DNA of 64,000 bases from Purshia tridentata (lineage: Eukaryota > Streptophyta > Magnoliopsida > Rosales > Rosaceae), in the NCBI GenBank assembly GCA_003254885.1, contig QANT01005476.1, positions 1 to 64,000 of the forward strand, given 5' to 3'. Made by a program: the position numbers and the translations under genes. This document shows positions 40,966-52,000 of this stretch, piece after piece (positions within the stretch are counted from its first letter, which is position 1; each line of letters opens with the position of its first letter). Below the pieces are notes generated by a model. The model searched no databases, was not told the origin of the DNA, and saw nothing but the letters and a program-made list of their open reading frames with translations.

Positions 40966-43153
40966 ATGGCACAAGCACAAGAGGTGAAGGAAAATTCGAA
41001 AATTTCAAGCTACGATGCCTACTTCGACAAAGTCCAGTCTAAAAAGAAATTACCACGTCAGCTACAAGAGAATTTAACATTTGCATTTTCAAAAGTTCCA
41101 GTTTCATCTTTCCACGCTATCCCTGCTGGCAAAGGTAAGAAAAATAGTAATTAATTTGATCATTCTACAATTTGTTCATTGGTTAGTTTAATTAGGGACT
41201 AGACTAATCCAATATCGTTTGATTAAGAAAATGAGAAGACTAGATATGATCAATTGAATGATATAAATGATTATTAGCTAAAATTACAGTGCCCTGCCTC
41301 TAACTATAATATTCTTAATTTGTAGTAATTGAGATTGGAGCAGATACATCTATTGCTGATGCAGTGAAGGTTCTGTCTGAAGCCAACATTTTGTCAGCTC
41401 CTGTGAGAGATCCAGAGGCAGAAACCTGTTCGGATTGCAGAGAGAGGTACCTTGGAATCATAGATTACTCTGCCATTCTTCTTTGGGTGTTGGAGACTGC
41501 ACAACTATCTGCAGGGTCTCCATCAGCTACTGCAACAGCTGCTGCTGGAGCTGCCGGAGCTTTCAGCGCCATTGGAGCAGTGGCATTGGGTGTCACCGGT
41601 CCTGCCGCAGTTGGTGTCCTTACTGCTGCTGCAGTTGGTGCTGTTGTGGCTGGCACCGCTGTCGGAAAACTAGGTGAAATATTGCTAAATTTGTTACAAA
41701 TTCAATATAACCACGCGTTTTAATGTAGACGTACTTTTAATAGCTTGTCACACTCACTTGAATTTTTTTAATTATATTAGAGGAAATCGAACTCTAGACC
41801 TATCATAATCTTAATCCCTTGATCCATCTTTAACTCAAATTGAAATAAATTTTTTTAGAAACTATATTTTCTAACAGCCTTCTGCTGCAGACTCAGGGAT
41901 GGGAGAAAATGCTCCCAATACATCTGCTGATAAATTGGGCGAAGATTTTAACAAAGTTACACTGCAAGATGAAACATTCAAGTCAACTACCGTAAGTTTA
42001 GATTTCTACCAAGAGTGAATGAACAAAATGAGTAAGTTATGCTGCAATATGAAAATAGCAAGTGAATGTTATGTGGTTCTAAGTTCTTGCAGTACTTTTA
42101 AGTTATGTGTACCATATATTTATGATATATATTTATCTGAATGTTCAGATAAGGTCGATAATTAAGTCCTTCCGGTGGGCGCCTTTCCTTCCAATAGCCA
42201 CAGATAGTTCTATGTTGAGTGTCTTGCTATTGCTCTCGAAATATAGGATGAGGAATGTACCTATAATTGAACCAGGCAATCCCAATATCTTAGACTTTGT
42301 TACTCAATCAGCAGTCGTTCAGGGTCTCGAGGGATGCAAAGGAATGGACTGGTTTGACTGCATTGCTGCAAAGCCCATCTCTGATTTCGGACTTCCCTTT
42401 ATGTCCTCTAATGAGGTAATAAGGTTGCCCTGGTTATTTTAGAGAATTTGGTGTTTCAATTTTGATGTTGCTTTTGTTCTCTTGACCAGGTTATCAGCAC
42501 CCAGAGCAAAGATCATATAGCAGAAGCTTTTAAGAAAATGAAAGATAACAAAATCGGTGGTCTTCCAGTTGTTGAGGGGCCAAAGAAGAAAATAGTTGGT
42601 AACATCAGCATAAAAGATATCAGATACTTGCTCCTCAAACCAGAGCTCTTCAAAAATTTCAGGTATTGAAAGACAAGATTGGATTCATCTAGGAATTGTT
42701 CTTTTGTCAAAGAATCTGACATATTATGTTATCAAACTGTCAACCTGTATAATTAAGTGAACTCCTGTTTTAGTGTATGGTGCCATATTGACATATATTT
42801 AGCTAGAGAACATTACCATTCATCTGGTTATGGATGTTATGGCCAACTTAATTTGTTTGCCTCTTTGTTTCAGGAAGGTCACTGTTAGGGACTTCATGAG
42901 CACCATCTCAACAAATCAGGAAGTTGGAAAAGCAATCTTACCAATTACATGCAGTCTGGAGTCCCCTCTTGGCAATGTGATTCACAGTCTTTCTTCCAAG
43001 TCTGTTCACAGGATCTATGTAACTGAAGTGGAAGGCGAAGTTGTTGGTGTAATCACACTCAGAGATGTGATTTCATGCTTCATTTTTGAGCCCCCCAATC
43101 ACTTTGAAACCTGCTTGGGGTTTGCAGTGAAGGAGATACTGACTCAGTACTGA
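40966..43153 (+). CDS. SnRK1 regulatory subunit gamma, KIN-gamma type, copy 1
   Basis: CBS-domain protein related to the gamma subunit of the SnRK1 (SNF1/AMPK-like) energy-sensing kinase. Exons 40966-41134, 41326-41673, 41891-41991, 42149-42415, 42490-42662 and 42874-43153 give 445 aa. Four CBS-like segments are visible, around VIEIGADTSIADAVKVLSEA, FRWAPFLPIATDSSMLSVLL, TQSKDHIAEAFKKMKDNKIG and LESPLGNVIHSLSSKSVHRI. An Ala/Gly-rich hydrophobic insert (about residues 120-165) interrupts the first pair, as in Arabidopsis KING1. This copy is the more diverged of the pair (HFETCLGFAVKEILTQY at the end). It carries an extra intron (41674-41890) that copy 2 lacks. The function may have drifted; the reading frame is intact. 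Confidence 0.87.
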
Positions 43154-44407
43154 GAGTTCTGTTTGCTAGAGAGAGAGTCCAAAATTTTGGTTCGGGACCA
43201 TAAAACAATTGACTATTGAGTTGCAGTTACGTTTCATGCAGTCTTATTAAACTATACATTTTATCATTTGATTATTCATCATCCCTCTAATCTCTTCTGA
43301 ATCCTTCCACCTTCCAAGCCCTAAATTTATCAAGATTTCTATATATATTGTAAAAACTAATACATGTAAAATTTTATAGAAGGAAAGAATTGACATCATG
43401 ATTTGTGAGCTTAATTTCAAACCCTTTTTTTCTCCTAATAATTATGTCAAAAATTTGAACACCTGCGGTTTGTTAAACAGGTAATGCATACACTTACGCA
43501 GATTACAAAAACAATTGTATATATACATAGTTTGCATAATTATGCAGAATTATATAGTTATATCTATAGAATGTGAACCGCAAAGAAATGGAAAAGCAAA
43601 GTTTTTCACAGGAGGAAAAGGAAATTGGAAAAAGAAAAAATGTGGAGCTAAGAGCAGACAGCAGAGACAGTGTTTTCTTGTATATCTGCATTTGCTTTTG
43701 GAACTGGTATATATGCATTTATGGATCTTTGTATTAGTACGCATGGGCTAGGCTAAATGATTCAGGTCTCCTGGGCCAGGTCCAGCTGAACGCTTAAGTG
43801 ACCAGCTGATTTCGATGACAAGTGGTGAGTTAGATGCCCGACACATAGCCAATGCTTATACATGGCAAAGCTAGGCTTCATGCATGCAGAAGCCATCTAA
43901 CTGGTTTTTCTTTTTTATTACAGAAGCCTTGTAACTGTTTCTCGGAGTTTTCATACAACAGAACCAAAAACCAATTTCTGAATCCATTGGAAGCACACAC
44001 TTGGAGGTATGTATATCCTAAGCCAGCCAATCCTCGAATTTTTTTCTTGATCTTATTTCGCTATTAAAAAATTTATTGTTTTGTCCACTGTCAAAACTCA
44101 AAAGCTTCATTATTTACATGCAAAATTATAGGATGGAATAGATCTTTGCAGTGGTTTATTGATTTCTTGAATTTGATTTTGTAGTTATTTTAATTTATTA
44201 TGTTGAAAATTGTTTTATTGAGTATATTGATTTACCAATGGGCTCTAGATTTTTCCCCAGACGGTAAAGCCATGAACAAATCAATTCGATTATGATTGTT
44301 GAACTGGATTAAGGGAATCTTAGCATTATTCTATATTGAATCTGTGACTTCTTATGAAGACAATGATATGGTGGTTACATATTCCAATTTCTGCCTTTAG
44401 TGTACAT
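43154..44407. other. KIN-gamma copy 1 3' region, duplication junction and copy 2 promoter
   Basis: Holds the 3' untranslated region of copy 1, the PPR fragment (43236-43334), the inferred junction near 43335-43345, and then promoter and leader DNA homologous to that of copy 1 (shared blocks GTAAAATTTTAT, AATTGACATCAT, CATGCATGCAGAA and CATTGGAAGCACA). No separate gene is seen. Confidence 0.7.
43236..43334 (-). pseudogene. Truncated 3' fragment of the neighbouring PPR gene
   Basis: This stretch aligns with 46437-46540, the C-terminal coding end of the PPR gene. Shared blocks include gcagtctta, attattcatcat, ctctaat and atccttccacct. It lies downstream of KIN-gamma copy 1 in the same relative orientation as the full PPR gene downstream of copy 2. 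It is therefore a by-product of the tandem duplication, cut off inside the PPR coding sequence, and it is too short and too diverged to be functional. Confidence 0.8.
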
Positions 44408-46320
44408 ATGGCACAAGAACAAGAGGTCAAGGAAAGTTCTAAAATTTCAAGCTACGATGCCTACTTCGAGAATGTGCAGTCCAGGAAGAAATTACCACAG
44501 TCGCTACAAGAGATATTAACATCTGCATTTGATAACATTCCAGTTTCATCTTTCTCAAGAGTTCCTGGAGGCAAAGGTAATAGCAATGATTGTTTGTGGA
44601 CTAGATATGAATTGAATAAGATAAATGATTGGCTAACAACAGTGCACTTACCAATATTCTTTGCAGTAATTGAGATTCTTGATTGATATGTGCCCTTAAC
44701 ATTATTGTTTGCAGTAATTGAGATTCCAGCGGACACATCTATTGGTGATGCAGTCAAGATTTTGTCTCAAAGCAACATTTTGTCGGCTCCAGTGAGAAAC
44801 CCAGATGCAGAAACCAGTTCGGATTGGAAAGATAGTTACCTAGGAATCATAGATTACTCTGCCATTATTCTTTGGGTGTTGGAGAGTGCAGAACTAGCTG
44901 CAGTTGCTCTATCAGCTACTTCAGCAACAGCTGCTGGAGTTGGTGCAGGAGCAGTTGGCGCCATTGGCGCACTAGCATTGGGTGTGACGGGTCCTGCTGC
45001 AGTTGCAGGGCTAACAGCTGCTGCAGTTGGAGCTGCTGTCGCTGGTGGTGTGGCTGCAGATAAAGGGATGGGCAAAGATGCTCCCACAGCTGCTGATGAA
45101 TTGGGCAAAGACTTCTACAAAGTTTTACTGCAAGAAGAGCCCTTCAAGTCAACCACAGTAAGTTTATCTCCCCCAAAGAAGATTATTTATAGAGTATTGG
45201 TTACCTTTAGTACACTGATCAGTCATTTCTGAATCACCTGCTTCCACTTCTTCAGAAATTGACAAGTGTATTCGTGCACCTATATTGCAGAGTTGCAACC
45301 AAGTTCATGAAATAGGGAATGTTACTCTTGTACTTTTTATTGATTGAGTGAACCATATATGATATGCACTTTTATGTTTCAGGTAAGGTCAATACTTAAA
45401 TCCTTCCGCTGGGCACCTTTCCTTCCAGTAGCAACAGATAGTTCAATGCTGAGCGTCTTGCTACTACTTTCAAAATATAGGCTGAGGAATGTACCTGTGA
45501 TAGAACCAGGCCAACCCAATATTAAGAACTACATTACCCAATCAGCAATTGTTCAGGGTCTCGAGCAATGCAGAGGAAGGGATTGGTTTGACTGCATTGC
45601 CGCAATGCCCATCTCTGATTTGGGACTTCCTTTTATGCCTTCTAATGAGGTAATTAAGGTTGCCTGGTTACCAAAGCATTCTTCTGTCTGACTAGTGAAT
45701 TGGGGGTTTCAATATTGTTCCTTTGTTTGCTTGGCCAGGTTGTTAGCATCCAGAGCAATGATCTAATACTGGAAGCTTTCAAGAGGATGAGGGATAACCA
45801 AATCGGTGGTCTTCCAGTTGTAGACGGGCCAAAGAAGAAGATAGTTGGTAATGTCAGTATAAGAGATGTCAGATTCTTGCTGCTCAAACCTGAACTCTTC
45901 TCCAATTTCAGGTATTGGAAGGCAAACTTTGAACTATTTGCACCTTGATGGTCAACAGTGGCAATCGCCTCCTCCCTTCTTTAGATAGACATCTTCCAAG
46001 CCAGTCTTGATGGTCACTTAATTTTTTTGCCTCTTTCTTTCAGGAAGCTCACCGTCAGGGACTTCATGAGCACCATCTCAACATCCCAGGACATTGGAAA
46101 AGCCATCCCACCAGTTACATGCAATGTCCAGTCGACTCTGGGTAACGTGATTCAAAGTCTTGCTTCCAAGTCCATTCATAGGATCTATGTAGCTGGGGAG
46201 GAAGGCGAAGTTGTTGGTGTCATCACACTCAGAGATGTGATTTCTTGCTTCATTTATGAACCCCACAACCACTTTGATAACTACCAGGGGTTTGCAGTGA
46301 AGGAGATGTTGAACCAGTGA
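44408..46320 (+). CDS. SnRK1 regulatory subunit gamma, KIN-gamma type, copy 2
   Basis: Tandem paralogue of the gene at 40966 and the closer match to Arabidopsis KING1 (SnRK1 gamma-1). Exons 44408-44576, 44715-45157, 45383-45649, 45739-45911 and 46044-46320 give 442 aa. The CBS segments are VIEIPADTSIGDAVKILSQS, FRWAPFLPVATDSSMLSVLL, SIQSNDLILEAFKRMRDNQI and VQSTLGNVIQSLASKSIHRI. The Ala/Gly-rich insert runs unbroken into GGVAADKGMGKDAPTAADEL, where copy 1 is split by an intron. A duplicated acceptor-like sequence 48-49 bases upstream of exon 2 would introduce a stop if used. An in-frame ATG at 44354 exists, but the matching stretch in copy 1 has a stop and 44408 aligns with the copy 1 start, so I chose 44408. 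Confidence 0.9.
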
Positions 46321-46429
46321 GGCTTCTGTTTGTAAAAAACTTACATGAAGATGCAGAGATAGGAGCAAAGTTTTGGTTTGCGACCGTAAAACAATTGACT
46401 ATTGAGTTGCAGTTGTTTAATTGGTAACT

Positions 46430-48295
46430 CTACCCTTCATGCAGTCTTAATAAACTAAAGCCAGGGAGCTTTATTAATCTTTTATTATTCATCATTTCTC
46501 TAATCCTTTCTGCATCCTTCCACCTACCAAGCCCAGCATATATCTTGGACAGGATCACAAAAGCTGTTGGGTTCTCTGGCTCTAATTCTGAAAGTTTTAT
46601 AGCCATTTCTTCTCCCAGTTCTGAATCTAAATGACACTCGCAAGCACCTAGCAAAGAAGCAAAAACTGATCCAGAAGGCTCTGGTAATTCTCGTATTAAT
46701 TCTCGGGCTTCATCCAACCTGCCAGATCGACCCAAAAGGTCAATCATGCAACCAAAATGATCTGGATTTGGTTTCAGTCCAAAATCTCTACTCATCATCC
46801 TAAAAACTTGCCATCCTTTATCAACTGAACCAGTGTGACTGCACATAGATAGAAGACTGGTGAAAGTTGCTGCATTTGGTTGTACCTTTTCTTCCAGCAT
46901 CTGCTCAAAGATCTCAAATGCAGATTTGTTCTCTCCGTTTCTTCCGTACCCAAATATCATTGCATTCCAAAATGCTGGATCATCAGGTTTTACTTGAAAC
47001 CAATCAAAAATTTTTTTTGCCCAAGAAGACTGTCCACATTTCATGTACATGTCAATAAGAGCAGTGGAAATGAACAGATCACTGCTAATATGGGTCTTAA
47101 TTGCATGTCCATGGACCTCTTTTCCACATTGCAGAGCAGTTAAATCTGCACACGCCGGTAAAAGACTTGTGACAGATTTTAAACTTGGGACTACACCAGC
47201 TGATTGCATTCTCTTAAAATACTTGAAAGCTTCAATCCCCTTCCCTAGCTGTGAAAACCCACTGATCATTGAATTCCAAGTCACCGAGTCAGGTTTAAAT
47301 CCTTCAGATTCCATCTCTTCGAAAAGCTCAACAGCATTCTCACTCTGTGCATTCAACATCATTCCAGCAATCATGGTGTTCCATGTAAACAAGTTCCTGT
47401 TTTCATTTAGTTCTTTGAAAATTTCATATCCCAGTTGCCAACAAGCACACTTGGAATACATGTCCACAAGTGCTGTTCCAACCTTAGCATCAATCCCCAT
47501 TTCAATTTTTATGATCAAACTGTGAACCTGCCTGCCAAACTGGAGGTATGAAAGACTAGCACAGACAGAAAGAACACAAAGCAATGTGACTGAATTAGTT
47601 CTTTCACCAGTGCGTGCTCTCATTTGCTTAAACAAATCCAACACCACACGAGGAACACCATTTTGCAAAAGCCCTGATATGATAGCATTGTAGCTCACAA
47701 TATTCTTAATGGGCATCTCTTCAAACACCTTTGCAGCCGAAACCAACCCTCCGCAGTTCGAATACATAGTCAGAATCGACGTTGCAACATAAACATCATT
47801 CTCAACGCCCAGCTTTACCGCCAAGCAGTGCATTTCGGTGCCATGCTTCACATGTTCACACGCGCATAACATGCTAGCTATAGTAACTGAATTGGGCCTG
47901 AACCCTCCAACTCCCACGTTCTTAAATACCCACAAAGCCTCTCTACGGTACCCATGTTGCAAAAACCCGGAAATCACCGCATTCAAAGAAGCCAAGTTTC
48001 GGTCAGGCATCTCGTCGAACACCTTGAGTGCATTGTGAACAAGATGAAGCTTCATGTACACACCAGTTAGAGCCGTGGCTGAATAAACGTCAGCGAAAAA
48101 ACCTGTTTTGATTAAATGGGTATGCAGCATCTGGCTTTGTAAGGCTGATTGGAACTTGCCACAGGCTTTGAGAAGAGGAGGGAATGTGAATTCATGAGGA
48201 CGCAAAGAAGCAGAGTGGTGTTGAGCATATAAGCAGAGGGCTTCTCTGTATAACCCATCTGCGACCAGTATTGCTATTTCGAATTTGCGCTTCAT
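46430..48295 (-). CDS. Pentatricopeptide repeat protein, PLS class with E motif (At2g02750-like)
   Basis: RNA-binding helical-repeat protein, probably acting on organelle transcripts. It is one uninterrupted exon of 621 aa, as usual for the family. Repeats run almost from the N-terminus; examples are VYSATALTGVYMKLHLVHNA, DVYVATSILTMYSNCGGLVS, RNLFTWNTMIAGMMLNAQSE and DSVTWNSMISGFSQLGKGIE, in the long/short pattern of the PLS class. After the last repeat come E-type residues (SGSVFASLLGACECHLDSEL, ENPTAFVILSKIYAGLGRWK) and a short tail ending GFSLLRLHEG. There is no DYW deaminase domain, so if it takes part in C-to-U editing it would need a partner. No obvious transit peptide is seen from the chosen ATG, which is the first in the frame. 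TGGGCT motifs lie about 110-140 bases upstream. Confidence 0.9.
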   Translation of the reverse strand: MKRKFEIAILVADGLYREALCLYAQHHSASLRPHEFTFPPLLKACGKFQSALQSQMLHTHLIKTGFFADVYSATALTGVYMKLHLVHNALKVFDEMPDRNLASLNAVISGFLQHGYRREALWVFKNVGVGGFRPNSVTIASMLCACEHVKHGTEMHCLAVKLGVENDVYVATSILTMYSNCGGLVSAAKVFEEMPIKNIVSYNAIISGLLQNGVPRVVLDLFKQMRARTGERTNSVTLLCVLSVCASLSYLQFGRQVHSLIIKIEMGIDAKVGTALVDMYSKCACWQLGYEIFKELNENRNLFTWNTMIAGMMLNAQSENAVELFEEMESEGFKPDSVTWNSMISGFSQLGKGIEAFKYFKRMQSAGVVPSLKSVTSLLPACADLTALQCGKEVHGHAIKTHISSDLFISTALIDMYMKCGQSSWAKKIFDWFQVKPDDPAFWNAMIFGYGRNGENKSAFEIFEQMLEEKVQPNAATFTSLLSMCSHTGSVDKGWQVFRMMSRDFGLKPNPDHFGCMIDLLGRSGRLDEARELIRELPEPSGSVFASLLGACECHLDSELGEEMAIKLSELEPENPTAFVILSKIYAGLGRWKDAERIREMMNNKRLIKLPGFSLLRLHEG

Positions 48296-48404
48296 GCCTT
48301 CATGGGTCGCGCAAAGAAGCAGATTGGTGCTTGACTGTTGATCAAATTAGAATATGACTTTCTCCTGTGTAATTTGTTTGGTTTTTTTTTTTTTTTTAAT
48401 TATA

Positions 48405-48435
48405 AGAAATTGGGCTGGGCTAAGCTGGGCTGGAC
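48405..48435. promoter_or_regulatory. Cluster of TGGGCT (site II-like) motifs upstream of the PPR gene
   Basis: Three GGGCTGG/GGGCTAA-type repeats (about 48411-48432) lie 110-140 bases upstream of the PPR start. This position and motif are known in promoters of plant genes for organelle proteins. Function here is inferred. Confidence 0.5.
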
Positions 48436-50370
48436 TCAAGTTCGGACTTGGATTGGGGAACATGCATTGCCTATCAAGCTCTTTTTGGTTCAGCCGACAA
48501 GCATAGCATGTGGGATAGAAAATCAAAGATTGACATCCAAAATGGTGATATAATCTTCTACTTTCCAAGCTACTTTTGTCATTGGGGCATATTCAGGAAA
48601 AAGTGTAGAGCTGTGATGATAATTGAAACATCAAAACATCTATGGGTTGGTGGGCAAATGAATGCGAAATGTTAGAGAACATTTGAACATTTTTAATAAA
48701 GAATCGAATGCAAAATGTGAGATAATATTTGAATTGCTTTCGAACAATGATGACCTAACTTTCGAGAATAAGCTCCACCACATGCATGGAGTAATTCCCC
48801 AAATTTATTGTGGCATATTATAATTGCCTTTCGAGGACTGTCGTATAGGCTGGAGTCTGGTTTTGTTGGGAAAAAGTAATGTCGTTTTGCTATAATGTTC
48901 GCCATACAATGTTATGTTAGACAACCAGCAGACTTGTATGTTCATGCTTCATAAAATAAGTGCAAGGGATTTACGATCAATAATGCTATTCTTATCATAT
49001 TTGTTGTACCATCTTACATGTTATTATTGTACTGGCAAAGTATTTCCTTATTTTTAGGATTTTTTTTTATGTTCAATATATGAATGCCATGTAGATTGTC
49101 AAATAATATAGTATAAAAATATAGTAAGTATAACATTGTTGATTTACAATATATAAGTCAATAAAGTGTAGGTGTTTTTTCTTAATGCAAGACCTGTCAT
49201 GCATACTATATACATATCAATATGAGCCACCAAATATCTAATTTATGCAGATTCTCTGATGGATATGTTTGTGCAAGACTCTTTTCATTGCAGAAGGCCA
49301 TCCACTATTTTCTTATCTTTTTTATGCTATAAAGTAAGCCCATCGCTACTTGGTGAGAAATCAATATCAAACTATCTTTTTCTTCACAGGTATGAACGTA
49401 CTCACCTCTATTCCACGTACTATAATTTATTCGTTTCATACCAGCCTTAGCATTAAAAAATTGAAATTGTTTGGCTCTTTTTAGTGACCAATTTTTTATT
49501 TGTAAATTAATACATATCAAATTAAGATTGATTAATATAAATGATGGAAATATAAATGATGGACTCATTACTCACCCTAAGATTTTTTTTAAATAATAAT
49601 AATTCACCATATGATTTATGGTTGAATAATTGAATTTGAATTTATGATTACCACATTTGACTCATAATAGAGTGAGTGGTTGGTCTTGTCAACCAAATTA
49701 AGAAAATATGATTGATGCCGTACCTTTTTATGTGGAAATGCTCAGGTACGTGCATGTAAACTACATCTATATTGGTGTAAAATACGTTTATCGGCCTTAG
49801 ATCACGTATTGGTATGAAGGGCTCACATCAAGAAAAATGATGGTGCATCATTTAGTCCAATATTCACACATTTATTCATTTGTCAAATCCACTTTCAATA
49901 CAAATTTCTAATTCAACAAGTCAATTTCGCAATACCAATTTATAAAATAATTTCCAGGAAATCCATAAATCATATCCTTAGGAATTTTGTGAGGATTAGT
50001 GAATATATGGCATTATGGCTGCATAGCCTTGGGGTAATAATTATTAGGACGGTAATTTGTAAGGATTAATCAATTTTTTATATATATTTGGACAGGATTA
50101 ACCAAAATTTGCCCCAATCCAACTTGAAATTTTTCTTATATGAACGAGTTAAAGGGAATACAAATTGAGTTTAGATTCCAATTTATTAATCTAACCAAAT
50201 GTTGAAGCTTGTTGTACCAAAAAAAATAATATAGAAGCTTGGATTAGGAATTCAACATAATATTATAACCTAATATAGGGGCATTTAAAATATAAAAAAA
50301 AAATCCTAATACAGGGGTCCACGGAATGCTCACCATACTCTACAACAAATTTTTTTAAAAACATTTCTCA

Positions 50371-50872
50371 TCTTATCCACAAATAAAATTACAAATTACA
50401 AAGAAAACAAATATAAGAATCAAACAACCTAACAACGCTAACCTCGTTGTTTGGGCAACTCATCACCCCTCCGTTTCCAGCAGTCCGTTATACTGTCTCA
50501 TCCGAAATTTCCTTCCAGCAGTCCGTTATATTGTCTCATCCGAAATTTCTTTCCAGCAGTCCGTTATATTGTCTCATCCGAAATTTCTTTCTTCTCTTCT
50601 TCAGTGACTCATATCCCTCCTCTCTTATCGTCACTCTCTTATTATCCACAAATAAAATTACAAATTACAAAGAAAAAAAATATAAGAATCAAACAACCTA
50701 ACAACGCTAACCTCGTTGTTTGGGCAACTCATCACCCCTCCATTTCTAGCAATCTGTTATACTGTCTCATCAGAAATTTCTTTCCAGCAGTCCGTTATAT
50801 TGTCTCATCCGAAATTTCTTTCTTCTCTTCTTCAGCGACTCATATCCCTCCTCTCTTATCGTCACTCTCTTT
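50371..50872. repeat. Nested tandem repeat: 269-bp duplication containing a 38-bp minisatellite
   Basis: Two large units start at about 50371 and 50640 (offset 269 between matching ATCCAC blocks). Each contains a 38-bp unit beginning CAGCAGTCCG and ending in AAATTTCTTTC. There are three copies in unit 1 (starting 50478, 50516, 50554) and two in unit 2 (starting 50747, degenerate, and 50785). Unit 2 thus differs from unit 1 mainly by one minisatellite copy. Confidence 0.9.
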
Positions 50873-51276
50873 TTCACTCTCTTTCCCTCTTTCCCTCTTC
50901 TTCTTCATCTTTTTCATAGATACCCTGAGAATGACATCGGCAACCATAGCGTCCTTTTACATCAATGCACAAACCGTTGAACTTCTCCAACCCACATCCC
51001 TACAATAAATTCACAAAAGAATATTATTTTGGGACAAATTTAATATTGATAAACAATATGATATTTATCAACTAAAAACAATAATTAGGTAATTTTATGT
51101 TTAAATACTTGATATGGATCGTTAATGATTATTTGGTCTAATAAATGACACTCAATTTTTATGTGTCAAAAAGAGTCATGAGTTTAAATTTTATATATGG
51201 CAAATGATTCCATTTAAAAATACTTGATAAGAATGAACAATATCACAATAGAAACATATACATACATGATCATTCT

Positions 51277-51772
51277 ATTAAGAGATTCTTTATATAAGAA
51301 ATCAATTGCGAGGTCCAACCTACATTTTATTTTGATAATTGAAACATATATATTTCATGTCTACATTAAAGGGTCATTTTTATAAAAAATTAGTTAAACT
51401 AAAAATTATTTACTTTGATTAAATAGTTATTATTTTATGTGTTTATCAAAAATATTTTGTTCAGCTTAATATTTTTAATTAAGAATGAGATTTAAATAAA
51501 AATCTAAAATATAAATGATTCAAAATTAAGAGATTCTTTATATAAGAAATCAATTGCGAGGTCCAACCTACATTTTATTTTGATAATCGAAACATATATA
51601 TTTTATGTCCCCATTAAAGGGTCATTTTTATAAAAAATTAGTTAAACTAAAAATTATTTATTTTGATTAAATAGTTATTATTTTATGTGTTTATCAAAAA
51701 TATTTTGTTCGGCTTAATATTTTTAATTAAGAATGAAATTTAAATAAAAATCTAAAATATAAATGATTCAAA
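51277..51772. repeat. Tandem duplication, 248-bp period
   Basis: AGAGATTCTTTATATAAG starts at 51281 and again at 51529. The following 240 or so bases are near-identical in both copies, apart from a few substitutions (for example TTTCATGTCTAC against TTTTATGTCCCC). It is very AT-rich and non-coding, and unrelated in sequence to the repeat at 50371. Confidence 0.9.
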
Positions 51773-52000
51773 TTATTAAAATAGAACGGATTAGTCTTGT
51801 AAAGAATTCTTAAATAAATTTGAGAGATCCTTAATGGAGGAGGAAACATAAACATAAACATAAACATATATGTATTGTTGGCATAGCAATTAGCAAGTTG
51901 GCAAGAGCAGAAGAGTATAAGAAAGAGAGAGAAGGAGCGCGCTGACCTGAGAGAGACTACCAAAATACAATTCCCCTATAAATCATTTAACTAAAAAAAA

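Larger units (their letters stand above)
48296..52000. other. PPR promoter, repeat-bearing spacer and UBC2 upstream region
   Basis: No gene was recognised in about 3.7 kb. It contains two unrelated local duplications (50371-50872 and 51277-51772), each described separately, and AT-rich sequence of low complexity. Short open frames here are products of the repeats. Confidence 0.55.

Noticed and set aside
41435-41677. Cys/Trp-rich frame (and its counterpart at 44872-45063) over the KIN-gamma Ala-rich insert
   Set aside because: It is a frame-shifted reading of GCT/GCA/GGT codons in the real exon, and occurs in both paralogues for that reason.
44354-44407. In-frame upstream ATG for KIN-gamma copy 2
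   Set aside because: The 18 extra codons correspond to leader sequence in copy 1 that contains a stop, and MAQ(A/E)QEVKE is the shared start of both proteins.
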